Below are positions 7,471 to 15,407 of a DNA stretch of 25,621 nucleotides, piece by piece; position 1 is the first letter of the stretch; every line of letters begins with the position of its first letter. The notes beneath the pieces are model-generated. The model did no database searches, had not been told where the DNA came from, and was given only the letters and a program-made list of their open reading frames with translations. Position numbers and translations under genes: made by a program. Source of the DNA: Mageeibacillus sp. UBA5770. GTDB taxonomy: Bacteria > Bacillota_A > Clostridia > Saccharofermentanales > Saccharofermentanaceae. Location of the stretch: contig DIEQ01000084.1 of the NCBI GenBank assembly GCA_002418705.1, forward strand, positions 1 through 25,621, written 5' to 3'.

Positions 7471-8990
7471 GCCAGAGAAGGCGTGAACCATCCCGGAAAC
7501 CATCTGCCAAAAGGCCTCCGCGGCCTTCTGATGGCGTGCCGCCCAGAGGCAGGACAATCCAAAAGCCTGTCCTTTCCGGAAATACATATGAAGATGCCCC
7601 GGGAAAGTCAGGTCCGCGCGCGAATTCTGCGCCGGCGCATACGAAAATTCAGACACTTTCTTCCCCGAAAGAATCCCGCAGCCATAAATACTCATCGGCT
7701 GACCGCGCGGAGCATATCCGTGCAACGCAGAAGAAGAGGATGATTACCAGCGCTCTTTTTCTGTCCGTAGTTGTGATACTGATCATGGTTGTAACAGCCG
7801 CCGCAATCCTTTATGTAACAGACTATGTAGCTGCCAAACCCAATTATTCCTTCGTTACTAACGGGACCATTGAACACTCCGTAGGTGCGACGGCTCTGAT
7901 TATCAGGGATGAACAGACGTCCAATACAACATCGTCAGGTTCACTTGTCGCTTTGGCTCTCGAAGGCAGCCGTGTATGCAAGGATCAGAAGCTTGCCATG
8001 GTTATACCTGAAGGACTTGAAAGTACATCTTTGTCCCTTCGAAATACACAGCGGCAGATCGTTGAACTTCAGCGGCAGCTTATGGATCAGGGAAAAGGGA
8101 GCGGTGCGGACACTATCTGCACGGAGACAGACAGCGAGATACTCCCGATCATAAATATGGTTCGTTCTGACAGTAATTCAGACAGACTCTCGAACCTTAT
8201 GTCATATTCATCATCTGTACAGGTACTCATGGATAAAAGAGATTCGGATCTCCAAAGTATAGATTTTCAGGACGAACAATTATCGGTACTGATCGCCGGC
8301 AAGACCGACCTTGAAAATACTTTATCTGCAAAAGCCGTAACACTTACGGCAGACATTCCGGGAATTGTATCCTACAAACTTGACGGATTTGAGACGGCTC
8401 TCAATTCTGCGGTTATAGCTACCCTGTCGCCTGCCGAGTATGCTGAATATGTACAGAAATCAAAGGGTGTAATTTCCAGTGATTTGAAAATAAAGGAGAA
8501 TGAGGCTTGTGTCAGAATTTGTCAGAATGCTGAGCAATACCTTGTTACGCTGGTGCCGGGAAGTTCGGTTACAGATTTCCCATTGGACTCCACCTGTGAT
8601 ATTCGGGTGCCGTCCGAAGGTGTTGTCATTGATGACTGCCTGATTGTCCGCTCGGTTCAAAGTACCGGCGGGGTATTTCTCGTATTCAAGACTACTAGCC
8701 AGGTAGAGCGGCTTTTAGACCGCCGTACGGCTGAAATCGAAATCATTCAGTCATCAACCCAGGGACTGCGTGTTCCGGCTTCTGCACTTATTGAAGCCGA
8801 CTACACATCGGGAACAGCTGAAATACTTTACAACAAGTCCGGTTACGCACGAAAACTTGTTGTTACCATCGTTGACCATGATCGCGAATATGCTATCATT
8901 GCACCTGTCGAGGGCTTTAGCACGCCCAATCAAAGCACTATTATTATCACAAATCCAAGTACAATTTCCGAAGGCGAAAAGGTGGAATAG
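7467..8990 (+). CDS. HlyD-like membrane-anchored adaptor protein
   Basis: A 507-residue protein with a long basic, Pro/Ser/Arg-rich cytoplasmic N-terminus (residues 1-90), a single membrane helix at about 92-117, and a large outside portion. After the helix come a short beta-rich segment (about 126-170) that reads as half of a lipoyl-like domain, a helical, probably coiled-coil stretch (about 180-290) rich in Gln, Leu and Ser, and further beta-rich segments (about 295-500). This order is that of HlyD/MFP-type adaptors. No ABC or other transporter gene is next to it, so it is an orphan. It overlaps the upstream lyase gene by four bases and is followed after three bases by yggS and then sepF; a similar adaptor-yggS-sepF order is known in other Clostridia. 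A role at the division site or wall is inference. Function unknown. Confidence 0.75.
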   Translation: MSQRRREPSRKPSAKRPPRPSDGVPPRGRTIQKPVLSGNTYEDAPGKSGPRANSAPAHTKIQTLSSPKESRSHKYSSADRAEHIRATQKKRMITSALFLSVVVILIMVVTAAAILYVTDYVAAKPNYSFVTNGTIEHSVGATALIIRDEQTSNTTSSGSLVALALEGSRVCKDQKLAMVIPEGLESTSLSLRNTQRQIVELQRQLMDQGKGSGADTICTETDSEILPIINMVRSDSNSDRLSNLMSYSSSVQVLMDKRDSDLQSIDFQDEQLSVLIAGKTDLENTLSAKAVTLTADIPGIVSYKLDGFETALNSAVIATLSPAEYAEYVQKSKGVISSDLKIKENEACVRICQNAEQYLVTLVPGSSVTDFPLDSTCDIRVPSEGVVIDDCLIVRSVQSTGGVFLVFKTTSQVERLLDRRTAEIEIIQSSTQGLRVPASALIEADYTSGTAEILYNKSGYARKLVVTIVDHDREYAIIAPVEGFSTPNQSTIIITNPSTISEGEKVE

Positions 8991-8993
8991 CAG

Positions 8994-9734
8994 ATGGATA
9001 ATAATATGCATAACGAAGAATATGAAGTCTTGAAGGCTGATATGAGCGTGCGCCTGCAGAAAGTCAGAGCTGACATTGGCGATGCACTTCGAAATTGCGG
9101 AAGGCGGGAAGACTCACTTACCCTCATAGGAGTATCCAAGTTCTTCCCTGCGGAATATGCCCGCGCTGCCTTTGAATTAGGATTATCCGATCTTGGCGAG
9201 AACCGTGTCCAGGAGCTGCTTGCCAAAGAGGAATCATTAAGCCTGCAGGGACTGTATCCAAACTGGCATTTAATAGGAACACTGCAGACCAATAAAGTGA
9301 AATCCATTATCGGTCATACGAAGCTTATTCATTCGGTATCGTCTGAAGAGCTGATTAAGGAAGTACAGAAGCGTTCTTCAGCAAAAAATCTGATCACATC
9401 TGTATTGCTTCAGGTTAATATTTCCGGTGAAGAGACCAAGCATGGATTTTCCATGGAAGAAATGGATAGAATTGCTGACGCTGCCGGCCAATGTCACAAT
9501 GTAAAGCTCTGTGGATTAATGACTATGGCACCGATTCAAATGCAAGAACACGATTCCCGGCCGTTTTTTCAAAAGACTTATGAGCTTTTTGAACACCTGA
9601 AAAAGAATGTCAGGGAGCCTGAATCCTGGGATTCCGTATCCATGGGAATGAGTCAGGATTATATAGATGCAATTCAATGTGGGGCGACGCACATAAGGAT
9701 CGGCACCGCTATTTTCGGACACCGCAGCTGCTAA
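8994..9734 (+). CDS. yggS: YggS/YlmE-family PLP homeostasis protein
   Basis: A 246-residue single-domain alanine-racemase-fold PLP protein (PLPBP/COG0325). The PLP lysine is K49 in GVSKFFP, followed by the family segments LGENRVQE and NWHLIGTLQTNK; the phosphate-binding end HIRIGTAIFG lies at 234-243. Members have no proven catalysis and keep free PLP and amino/keto acid pools balanced. ATG 8994 follows AAGGTGG at 8979-8985 by eight bases; a second ATG at 9006 is possible but worse placed. Location just before sepF is the classic Gram-positive ylmE-sepF (ylmF) order. Confidence 0.95.
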   Translation: MDNNMHNEEYEVLKADMSVRLQKVRADIGDALRNCGRREDSLTLIGVSKFFPAEYARAAFELGLSDLGENRVQELLAKEESLSLQGLYPNWHLIGTLQTNKVKSIIGHTKLIHSVSSEELIKEVQKRSSAKNLITSVLLQVNISGEETKHGFSMEEMDRIADAAGQCHNVKLCGLMTMAPIQMQEHDSRPFFQKTYELFEHLKKNVREPESWDSVSMGMSQDYIDAIQCGATHIRIGTAIFGHRSC

Positions 9735-9745
9735 TATGGGGCGGT

Positions 9746-9806
9746 AAGTAAAATAACTGTCAAAAAGCAAGCTTTATATTTCTATGCAGTTACATGTGCT
9801 TTACTT
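9746..9806 (+). repeat. Imperfect inverted repeat between yggS and sepF
   Basis: AAGTAAA (9746-9752) pairs with TTTACTT (9800-9806) and TAACTG (9754-9759) pairs with CAGTTA (9787-9792). The two arms are interrupted by one unpaired base on the left and seven on the right (9793-9799). The T-rich end expected of a strong terminator is missing. It may be a weak terminator or attenuator for the yggS transcript, or a binding site upstream of the sepF promoter. Confidence 0.35.
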
Positions 9807-9820
9807 ATTGTAAAATGCTA

Positions 9821-9849
9821 TTGATTACTTTTTCCATGACTTCTATACT
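9821..9849 (+). promoter_or_regulatory. Promoter for sepF
   Basis: TTGATT at 9821-9826 and TATACT at 9844-9849 are separated by exactly 17 bases. Transcription would start near 9856, giving a leader of about 80 bases before the sepF start. It lies in the 204-base gap after yggS, the largest break within the division block. Confidence 0.65.
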
Positions 9850-9938
9850 GACCCTAACAATTCTTTTACTCAGTTGAAGTAATTTATGAATGTACAGGTT
9901 GCAGAATATTTGCGACTCATAATTTGGAGGTATTGAAG

Positions 9939-10502
9939 ATGGCTGGCTTTTTAAAAAAATTTGTTGATAAGATTTCGGGATATTCCGACGACGCAGATGT
10001 TGATTATGACAGTGATTACGGCTATGAAGATTCTGCAGCAGACCAGTATGGTTATGCACCTCAGACACAGGCATATGCCCAGCCACAGGAACAGCAGTAT
10101 GCAGCAGCACCTTATCAGCAGGAACCAAGAGCTCAGTATACACCTCCTGCCCGCACAGCCTCAGCACCTAAGGTCGTACCAATCAAGTCAGCAGCTCCCG
10201 GCGAGCAGCAGCTTGTGATCCTTCAGCCGAATAACATTCAGTCAGCACAGCGTGTCTGTGACCACCTCCGTGCCGGACATACCGTTATCTGTAATATTGA
10301 AAATGTTGACGCTAAGGTTGCCCAGAGAGTTATTGACTTCATTACCGGTTCAACATATGCAATGGACGGAAATGTTAAACCAATTGATGCACGGGCGCAC
10401 AGCTTTGTTGCCGTTCCCAGAAATGTCAGCCTCATTGATAAAGATATGTCAGCACCGGCTGAAATGGATGATTATTCAGAGCCTTTCAGAATGGTCCGCT
10501 GA
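9939..10502 (+). CDS. sepF: Cell division protein SepF
   Basis: A 187-residue SepF, which anchors FtsZ filaments to the membrane and shapes the septum in Gram-positive bacteria lacking a FtsA-only system. The N-terminus MAGFLKKFVDKI is the expected amphipathic membrane-binding helix. Residues about 17-75 are an acidic, then Gln/Ala/Tyr/Pro-rich disordered linker, and residues about 78-168 are the conserved SepF core with LQPNN, RAGHTVICN and RVIDFITGSTYA. ATG 9939 is preceded by TTGGAGG at 9924-9930 with eight bases spacing; an in-frame TTG at 9924 is part of that site and is not the start. Codon choice in this gene (many GCA, CAG) looks more uniform than in its neighbours, fitting high expression. 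The usual downstream ylmG/ylmH/divIVA genes are absent here. Confidence 0.96.
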   Translation: MAGFLKKFVDKISGYSDDADVDYDSDYGYEDSAADQYGYAPQTQAYAQPQEQQYAAAPYQQEPRAQYTPPARTASAPKVVPIKSAAPGEQQLVILQPNNIQSAQRVCDHLRAGHTVICNIENVDAKVAQRVIDFITGSTYAMDGNVKPIDARAHSFVAVPRNVSLIDKDMSAPAEMDDYSEPFRMVR

Positions 10503-10554
10503 TAATTAACCCGTAATATTATGACGGAGCACTTCCGAGAGGAGCATTCGGGCG

Positions 10555-11373
10555 ATGGGAATAGTCATTGGACTGGATATCGGTGGAAGTACTACTAAAA
10601 TCGTTGGAGTGCTCGAAAACAATATTATCAGTCACGAAATTGTTCGTGCAACAGATCCGATTGCATCTGCTTTTGGTGCGCTCGGCAAATATCTTGATGT
10701 AAACCATCTTCGTATTTCTGATATTGAACGCCTGATGATCACCGGTGTGGGAGCTTCGTTCCCATCCGGTGATCTTCTTGGTATTAAGACCATTCATGTT
10801 CAGGAATTCCTTGCTACCGGCCTGGGCGGGCTGTTTCTTTCGAAACTTGATCACGCAGTCGTTGTAAGCATGGGAACCGGTACGGCATTTGTGGATGCCA
10901 AGCTTGAAGTAGTCCGTCATGTGATCGGTTCCGGAATCGGCGGCGGAACCGTTCTGGGGCTTGCGAACAGCATTTTGAATGTGCGTGATTTTGACCTTCT
11001 GATTGATCTGGCTTCAGGAGGCACTCTGCAGCATGTGGATTTAAGCATCGGCGATATTTCGAGAATAGAGATTCCCGGTCTTTCCATGGAAACAACGGCA
11101 TCCAATTTCGGTAAACTCGCCGACGATGCCACAAGGGAAGACCTTGCTCTGGGCATATTTAACCTCGTATTTCAGTCAATCGGGACAATGGCTGTTCTGG
11201 CTGCAAGGACGACAGGACTAAAAGATGTTGTATTCACAGGGCAGATGACACGCGTGCCGCAATGCAAAGAGCTTTTTGATATCTTTTCACAGCTGTATAA
11301 CGTACACTTCCATGTGCCCGATCATGCAGAATTTGCGACAGCTATCGGTGCTGCGATCTATACGGAGTTGTAA
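10555..11373 (+). CDS. coaW: Type II pantothenate kinase
   Basis: A 272-residue ASKHA-fold kinase of the Fumble/PanK II family (PF03630), similar in size to the Staphylococcus CoaW. It phosphorylates pantothenate with ATP in the first step of CoA synthesis. The phosphate-1 loop GLDIGGSTTK is at residues 6-15, the probable catalytic glutamate is E84 in VQEFLATGLGG, and glycine-rich ATP-contacting segments are MGTGTAF (106-112) and GSGIGGGT (125-132). Bacterial type II enzymes are known for weak feedback inhibition by CoA. A GAGAGGAG site at 10537-10544 precedes the ATG by ten bases. The stop overlaps the start of the next gene by one base. Confidence 0.93.
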   Translation: MGIVIGLDIGGSTTKIVGVLENNIISHEIVRATDPIASAFGALGKYLDVNHLRISDIERLMITGVGASFPSGDLLGIKTIHVQEFLATGLGGLFLSKLDHAVVVSMGTGTAFVDAKLEVVRHVIGSGIGGGTVLGLANSILNVRDFDLLIDLASGGTLQHVDLSIGDISRIEIPGLSMETTASNFGKLADDATREDLALGIFNLVFQSIGTMAVLAARTTGLKDVVFTGQMTRVPQCKELFDIFSQLYNVHFHVPDHAEFATAIGAAIYTEL

Positions 11374-12173
11374 TGGAAAAGACAAAAAGAGCTTTTGAAT
11401 TGGACGCCCTGCGTGGCTTTTCCCTGTTTTTGATGGTTTTGCATCACATGATTTTCGATTTCAGATATTTGCTTGAGCTTAATGTTTTTGCATTTCAGGA
11501 GACTTACTGGTTCAATCATATAATCTGGCCTGTATTTGTTTCTGTCTTTATCGTCGTATCTGGTATATGCTGCCAGTTTTCAAGAAACAATCTTAGAAGA
11601 TCGGTCAAGCTGCTTGTGCTGGCTGTCATATTTTCTGCTGTGATGGCAGTTTTTTCCCTGATTTCCGGGGAAGAGTTATATGTATTTTTCAACATTCTCC
11701 ATCTTCTGACCGTAGGAACATTCCTATACGGTCTGTTTTCCATGTGGGAAACAAAATCAGCTGAAAAACACAAACGGAATAATCCTGACTGGAAGGATCG
11801 TCCGGAAAGAAGAGATGCTTTCCTTATTATTTCCGCTGCTGCAGTTTTATATTTCGATCAGATTATCCAGGTATATTCTTCTTCCATTCAATCATACTGG
11901 CTGCTGCCGTTGGGTTTTCTTCCTGAAAATCATATCGGTATGGGTGATTACCTCCCGATCCTGCCCTGGCTTGGCTTCTTTTTTATCGGTGTTGTCATCG
12001 GACGGCTGGGATATCGGAACAAGCAGACGCTTTTCCCGGACACCCCAAAGACCGTTCTTCAGATATCCCGTCCTTTTGAATGGTTCGGAAGAAATTCCCT
12101 TCTTATCTATCTGGTTCATCAGCCTGTTCTTCTTGCCATTCTGTTTGGACTGCGTTATCTTGGAGTCTGGTAA
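11373..12173 (+). CDS. DUF1624/HGSNAT-like membrane acyltransferase family protein
   Basis: A 266-residue integral membrane protein with about seven predicted helices. The N-terminal signature RAFELDALRG followed by a hydrophobic helix ending in H24-H25 matches the heparan-alpha-glucosaminide N-acetyltransferase catalytic family (PF07786, DUF1624). In animals that family moves acetyl groups from acetyl-CoA across the lysosomal membrane; the bacterial substrate is unknown, but modification of a surface or wall sugar is a fair guess. A charged cytoplasmic loop lies at about residues 125-150. Translation is coupled to coaW by a TAATG overlap, which places a probable acetyl-CoA user right behind a CoA-synthesis gene. 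Confidence 0.8.
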   Translation: MEKTKRAFELDALRGFSLFLMVLHHMIFDFRYLLELNVFAFQETYWFNHIIWPVFVSVFIVVSGICCQFSRNNLRRSVKLLVLAVIFSAVMAVFSLISGEELYVFFNILHLLTVGTFLYGLFSMWETKSAEKHKRNNPDWKDRPERRDAFLIISAAAVLYFDQIIQVYSSSIQSYWLLPLGFLPENHIGMGDYLPILPWLGFFFIGVVIGRLGYRNKQTLFPDTPKTVLQISRPFEWFGRNSLLIYLVHQPVLLAILFGLRYLGVW

Positions 12174-12221
12174 TAATGATAAGACCGCCGGATCAGACCG
12201 GAAGAAGAGGCATTGCATAAT

Positions 12222-13334
12222 ATGAAAATAAGACAGACAGTGAGGAAAATTGTAATCCTTCTGGTTACATTTGTTCCCGGAATTGTTTTTTTGGGGATAC
12301 CAACATTTCTACAGGATAAACAGGACATATCAGAATCCTATGCGCGTAATATTTTCCCCTTGGTTTCGAGGCCTTTCGTATTCCTGAATTCGCTTGTACC
12401 GATATCCCTGACAGAGATCACAGTTGTATTTACAGTTGCATCATCTTTGATATGGATAATATGGCTTATTATTCGATTCATTCATTCGGACAATAGGAAG
12501 AGATCACTGTATAGATTTGTATTTGCTGCAGGAATCGTTTTTTCCGTTCTGTCCATGTCTTTTATACTCCTTCACGGCATCAACTATACGCGTACCCCTC
12601 TTGAAAAGACGCTGTCCCTTGACTCAACACAGAGGAGTCCTGAAGAACTGAAGGAAGTAACCGTCTGGCTTGCAGAAATGACCGCTCGTACAAGAGATGG
12701 GCTTGTTGAAGATGAAGACGGGTGCATGGTTCTTGATACTGGTGTACTGCAGGCTCTTGCAGACGGGAGCAAGGCTCTTGATAATGCAGCTGTTACTTTT
12801 CCTGTTTTGTCCGGGGCAAGTGTCATTGGAAAACCTGTCGCACTGTCACACTACTGGTCATTCACGGGAATTACAGGCATGTATTTTCCTTTCTTCTGTG
12901 AAGCAAATGTAAATATTGATGTTCCTCAATCGCAGCTTCCGATAACGATCTGTCATGAGATCAGCCATACCCGGGGAATCGCAAGAGAGCAGGATGCTAA
13001 TCTGGCGGGTTTCCTAGGCTGCATTACGAGCGACAGGCAGGATTTTCAGTATTGTGCTTACCAGTACGCATATCTCTACTGTGCGTGGGACCTGTCTTTT
13101 GCAGATGAAGCGGCTTATGCCGAGACCAATGCCATGATTCCGGACAGTGTAAGAAGGGACTGGCAGCAGAATTATTTGTATTGGAAACAGTTTGAAGGTC
13201 CGGTACAGGAAACATCGACGGAGATCAATAATACCTACCTTCAGGCGAACCTTCAGGAAGAAGGCGTCAGAAGTTATGACCGTGTTACGGGTCTGATAAT
13301 TGACTATTATTTTACTTATGTGAAAGGAAGCTGA
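12222..13334 (+). CDS. DUF3810 family membrane protein with HExxH motif
   Basis: A 370-residue protein with three N-terminal membrane helices (about 9-30, 65-86 and 98-118) followed by a soluble domain. The soluble part carries HEISH at residues 245-249, with E256 seven residues after the second histidine as the possible third zinc ligand, and so looks like a zincin-type metalloprotease; it matches the DUF3810 family. Its substrate is unknown. The soluble domain probably faces outside. ATG 12222 is preferred because GAAGAAGAGG at 12201-12210 is 11 bases upstream; an in-frame TTG at 12213 is only two bases from that site. It follows the acyltransferase gene by 48 bases and hemZ begins two bases after its stop. 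Confidence 0.82.
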   Translation: MKIRQTVRKIVILLVTFVPGIVFLGIPTFLQDKQDISESYARNIFPLVSRPFVFLNSLVPISLTEITVVFTVASSLIWIIWLIIRFIHSDNRKRSLYRFVFAAGIVFSVLSMSFILLHGINYTRTPLEKTLSLDSTQRSPEELKEVTVWLAEMTARTRDGLVEDEDGCMVLDTGVLQALADGSKALDNAAVTFPVLSGASVIGKPVALSHYWSFTGITGMYFPFFCEANVNIDVPQSQLPITICHEISHTRGIAREQDANLAGFLGCITSDRQDFQYCAYQYAYLYCAWDLSFADEAAYAETNAMIPDSVRRDWQQNYLYWKQFEGPVQETSTEINNTYLQANLQEEGVRSYDRVTGLIIDYYFTYVKGS

Positions 13335-13335
13335 T

Positions 13336-14739
13336 ATGCCGGCTGTCAAAATGATCGGGCACGATTATGCTTTTCCGATATCCGATGTCCTGCGCCTTTT
13401 CTACGGTGACTGCACTAAAACTGATGATGCCGTTATTTTAGCAGGAACTGATCATGAGATTACTATTTTCAGCAGCCTGTCGGGAAATATCGTCAGCACA
13501 TGGATTGACGGGGATGAAGAGAGCCGCTGTCTTCCGGATATTTCTGACAATCTGCCGCCCAAACGAGAAATTAAGCGTCAATTGTATCTTTTGCTGTCGC
13601 TTTTGACCGGACACAGTTTTCCCTGGGGATCACTGACCGGAATTCGTCCGACGGTTGTCGCACGGGAAGTGAAGAATGCCGAAGAACTTACCCATAAATA
13701 TTTTGTAAGGCCCGATAAAGCGGCTCTGTCCATGGAAACAGCTGCGTTTGAGGATAAAATTCTTGATGCGGTGCAAAACGATGCTTTATGTGCATATATT
13801 GGCGTTCCATTCTGCCTGAGCCGATGTTCATACTGTTCCTTTATATCGCAGGATGCAGCTGAACAGCTTCATTTACTTTCTCCATATACAGATGCAGTAC
13901 AGACGGAAATCGATACATATATTAATAAAACGATTCCCCGGTTTTCGTGTCTTTATGTAGGGGGCGGAACACCTACAGTCTTTGATGATGATACTTTCCG
14001 TACATTTCTCGGACGCGCTTTCGGATCACTTCGGTCTGAGCGTATTCATGAAATTACGGTTGAAGCCGGAAGGCCGGATACCATTACTGCCCACAAGCTT
14101 CATACACTCAAAGACCTTGGGGTACATCGAATCTGCATAAATCCGCAGACTCTTTCTGATAAAACACTTGTTGAGATTGGCAGAAAGCATACGGCCGATG
14201 ATTTTTTCCGGGCATATTACGAGGCAAGGGACATTGGATTTACAACTATTAATACGGATCTGATTGCAGGCCTTCCCGGTGAAACGGAAGATGATTTTTT
14301 TCGCTCGCTGGAGACTATTTTATTGCTTCAGCCTGAAAATATTACAATTCATACCCTTTCAAGGAAGAGAACGGCATCTATCGCTCAAAATATTCCGCAT
14401 ATTGATTTGAAAAAGGAAGCAGAACTTGACCTGCTGATCGGATATGCACATGCCAGGCTTCATGAGAAGGGGTACGCCCCGTATTATCTTTACCGACAGA
14501 AGGATACCGTGGGCGGACATGAAAACACAGGATATACCAAACCCGGCCATGAATGCCGCTATAATGTTGCCATGATGAGCGACCAGAGGTCGATTCTCGC
14601 CTTTGGCGCAGGAAGCGTCAGCAAGCGGGCCTTTTCAAAGACTCGCCTGGAACGCTGCCCTTGTGTCCGCGATGTTCATGAGTATATGCGCAGGGCAGAA
14701 GAAATGGCTGGAAGAAAACTGAGTTTCTTTGGTGTATAA
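13336..14739 (+). CDS. hemZ: HemZ, radical SAM coproporphyrinogen III oxidase-like protein
   Basis: A 467-residue HemN-class radical SAM protein. The cluster-binding cysteines are C160, C164 and C167 in PFCLSRCSYCSF, and the SAM-contacting motif GGGTP is at 209-213. The roughly 150-residue N-terminal region before the radical SAM core, containing GSLTGIRPT, is the hallmark of HemZ rather than HemN or HemW. HemZ is assigned to oxygen-independent conversion of coproporphyrinogen III to protoporphyrinogen IX, but its activity in many Clostridia is unproven and no other heme gene is in view. The ribosome site AAAGGAAG (13323-13330) overlaps the end of the preceding gene, so they are cotranscribed. 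Confidence 0.9.
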   Translation: MPAVKMIGHDYAFPISDVLRLFYGDCTKTDDAVILAGTDHEITIFSSLSGNIVSTWIDGDEESRCLPDISDNLPPKREIKRQLYLLLSLLTGHSFPWGSLTGIRPTVVAREVKNAEELTHKYFVRPDKAALSMETAAFEDKILDAVQNDALCAYIGVPFCLSRCSYCSFISQDAAEQLHLLSPYTDAVQTEIDTYINKTIPRFSCLYVGGGTPTVFDDDTFRTFLGRAFGSLRSERIHEITVEAGRPDTITAHKLHTLKDLGVHRICINPQTLSDKTLVEIGRKHTADDFFRAYYEARDIGFTTINTDLIAGLPGETEDDFFRSLETILLLQPENITIHTLSRKRTASIAQNIPHIDLKKEAELDLLIGYAHARLHEKGYAPYYLYRQKDTVGGHENTGYTKPGHECRYNVAMMSDQRSILAFGAGSVSKRAFSKTRLERCPCVRDVHEYMRRAEEMAGRKLSFFGV

Positions 14740-14788
14740 TATGAAAATCCATCTTGACGATAGGGTCTGAAGAGAGAGGTCACAAATC

Positions 14789-15031
14789 ATGAAATGTCCC
14801 CGTTGTGGAACTGAAAACGAACGCCGCTCCGTGTGCTCAAAATGCGGAATGTTTCTATACGATGGCCGTACCAGAAACAGAGTAAAAATGACCCGTCAGG
14901 AGATAAGAAACCAGGATATCAAAAAGGCCTGGCGTGTTTCAAAGCGCATTCTGAAGTTTTTATGGATGATTATTGTCATGATAGTGCTTTCATTTCTGAT
15001 TATTATGGCTATTCAGTTTTTTGCAGGCTGA
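14789..15031 (+). CDS. Small zinc-ribbon membrane protein
   Basis: An 80-residue protein with an N-terminal zinc ribbon (C3, C6, C16, C19 in two CxxC pairs), a basic middle (residues 25-55), and one membrane helix at about 57-78. It is not a recognised named protein. Such short zinc-ribbon plus helix proteins are common in Clostridia and often remain unannotated. AGAGAGG upstream of ATG 14789 gives a plausible ribosome site. It lies 49 bases after hemZ; a TATAAT at 14735-14740, overlapping the hemZ stop, could be a -10 element but has no good -35. Confidence 0.7.
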   Translation: MKCPRCGTENERRSVCSKCGMFLYDGRTRNRVKMTRQEIRNQDIKKAWRVSKRILKFLWMIIVMIVLSFLIIMAIQFFAG

Positions 15032-15100
15032 TTCTATTTCCTGAATAATGAATCGATTTGTTAAATCTAGGTTAATAAACTGTTATTCTTTCATCAAGGA

Positions 15101-15129
15101 TTGAAGTTCACGGATGTTTCGTTTATAAT
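15101..15129 (+). promoter_or_regulatory. Promoter for tRNA-Pro
   Basis: TTGAAG (15101-15106), a 17-base spacer and a perfect TATAAT (15124-15129) lie about 31 bases before the mature tRNA 5' end. This is the best promoter match in the window and fits a stable RNA gene. Confidence 0.85.
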
Positions 15130-15160
15130 TACCCCTGTTGCGGTTTGCTTACATGAATAC

Positions 15161-15236
15161 CGAGGTGTAGCGCAGTTGGTAGCGCGCCTGCTTTGGGAGC
15201 AGGATGTCGGGAGTTCGAGTCTCTTCACCTCGACCA
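15161..15236 (+). tRNA. tRNA-Pro (anticodon UGG)
   Basis: A complete 76-base tRNA. CGAGGTG (15161-15167) pairs with CACCTCG (15226-15232), the anticodon stem is CCTGC/GCAGG around a loop holding TGG, and the T loop is GTTCGAGT-like. A33233 is not needed: the discriminator is A15233 and CCA (15234-15236) is encoded. No clear terminator follows, so read-through into the phosphate transporter leader is possible. Confidence 0.95.
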
Positions 15237-15363
15237 GAATTTGCAGATCTGTCCGACGTATCATCACAATGAGTGGTGGTTTTCTGATACTATGAGGAGT
15301 TATCCTGCATATTTATCAGTGACGTCCGGCAGGTCTGTTTTTGTGAGAAACTGCATTAACATA

Positions 15364-15388
15364 AATCTGTGCTGTGTCGGTACAGATT
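15364..15388 (+). promoter_or_regulatory. Hairpin next to the pit ribosome site
   Basis: AATCTGT (15364-15370) pairs with ACAGATT (15382-15388) around an 11-base loop, just before the AAAGGG ribosome site. It could set the translation level of the transporter or stabilise the transcript. No phosphate-regulon (PhoB/PhoP-like) repeat is evident in 15237-15407. Confidence 0.35.
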
Positions 15389-15407
15389 AAGAAAAGGGTG
15401 TGATCAT

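Noticed and set aside
11815..12225. A 136-codon open frame overlapping the end of the acyltransferase gene
   Set aside because: It is in another frame of a recognised membrane protein gene, and its hydrophobic look comes from the same T-rich codons.
15237..15407. A T-box or riboswitch in the gap between tRNA-Pro and pit
   Set aside because: No T-box sequence or other recognised riboswitch core was found; only a simple hairpin near the ribosome site is visible.
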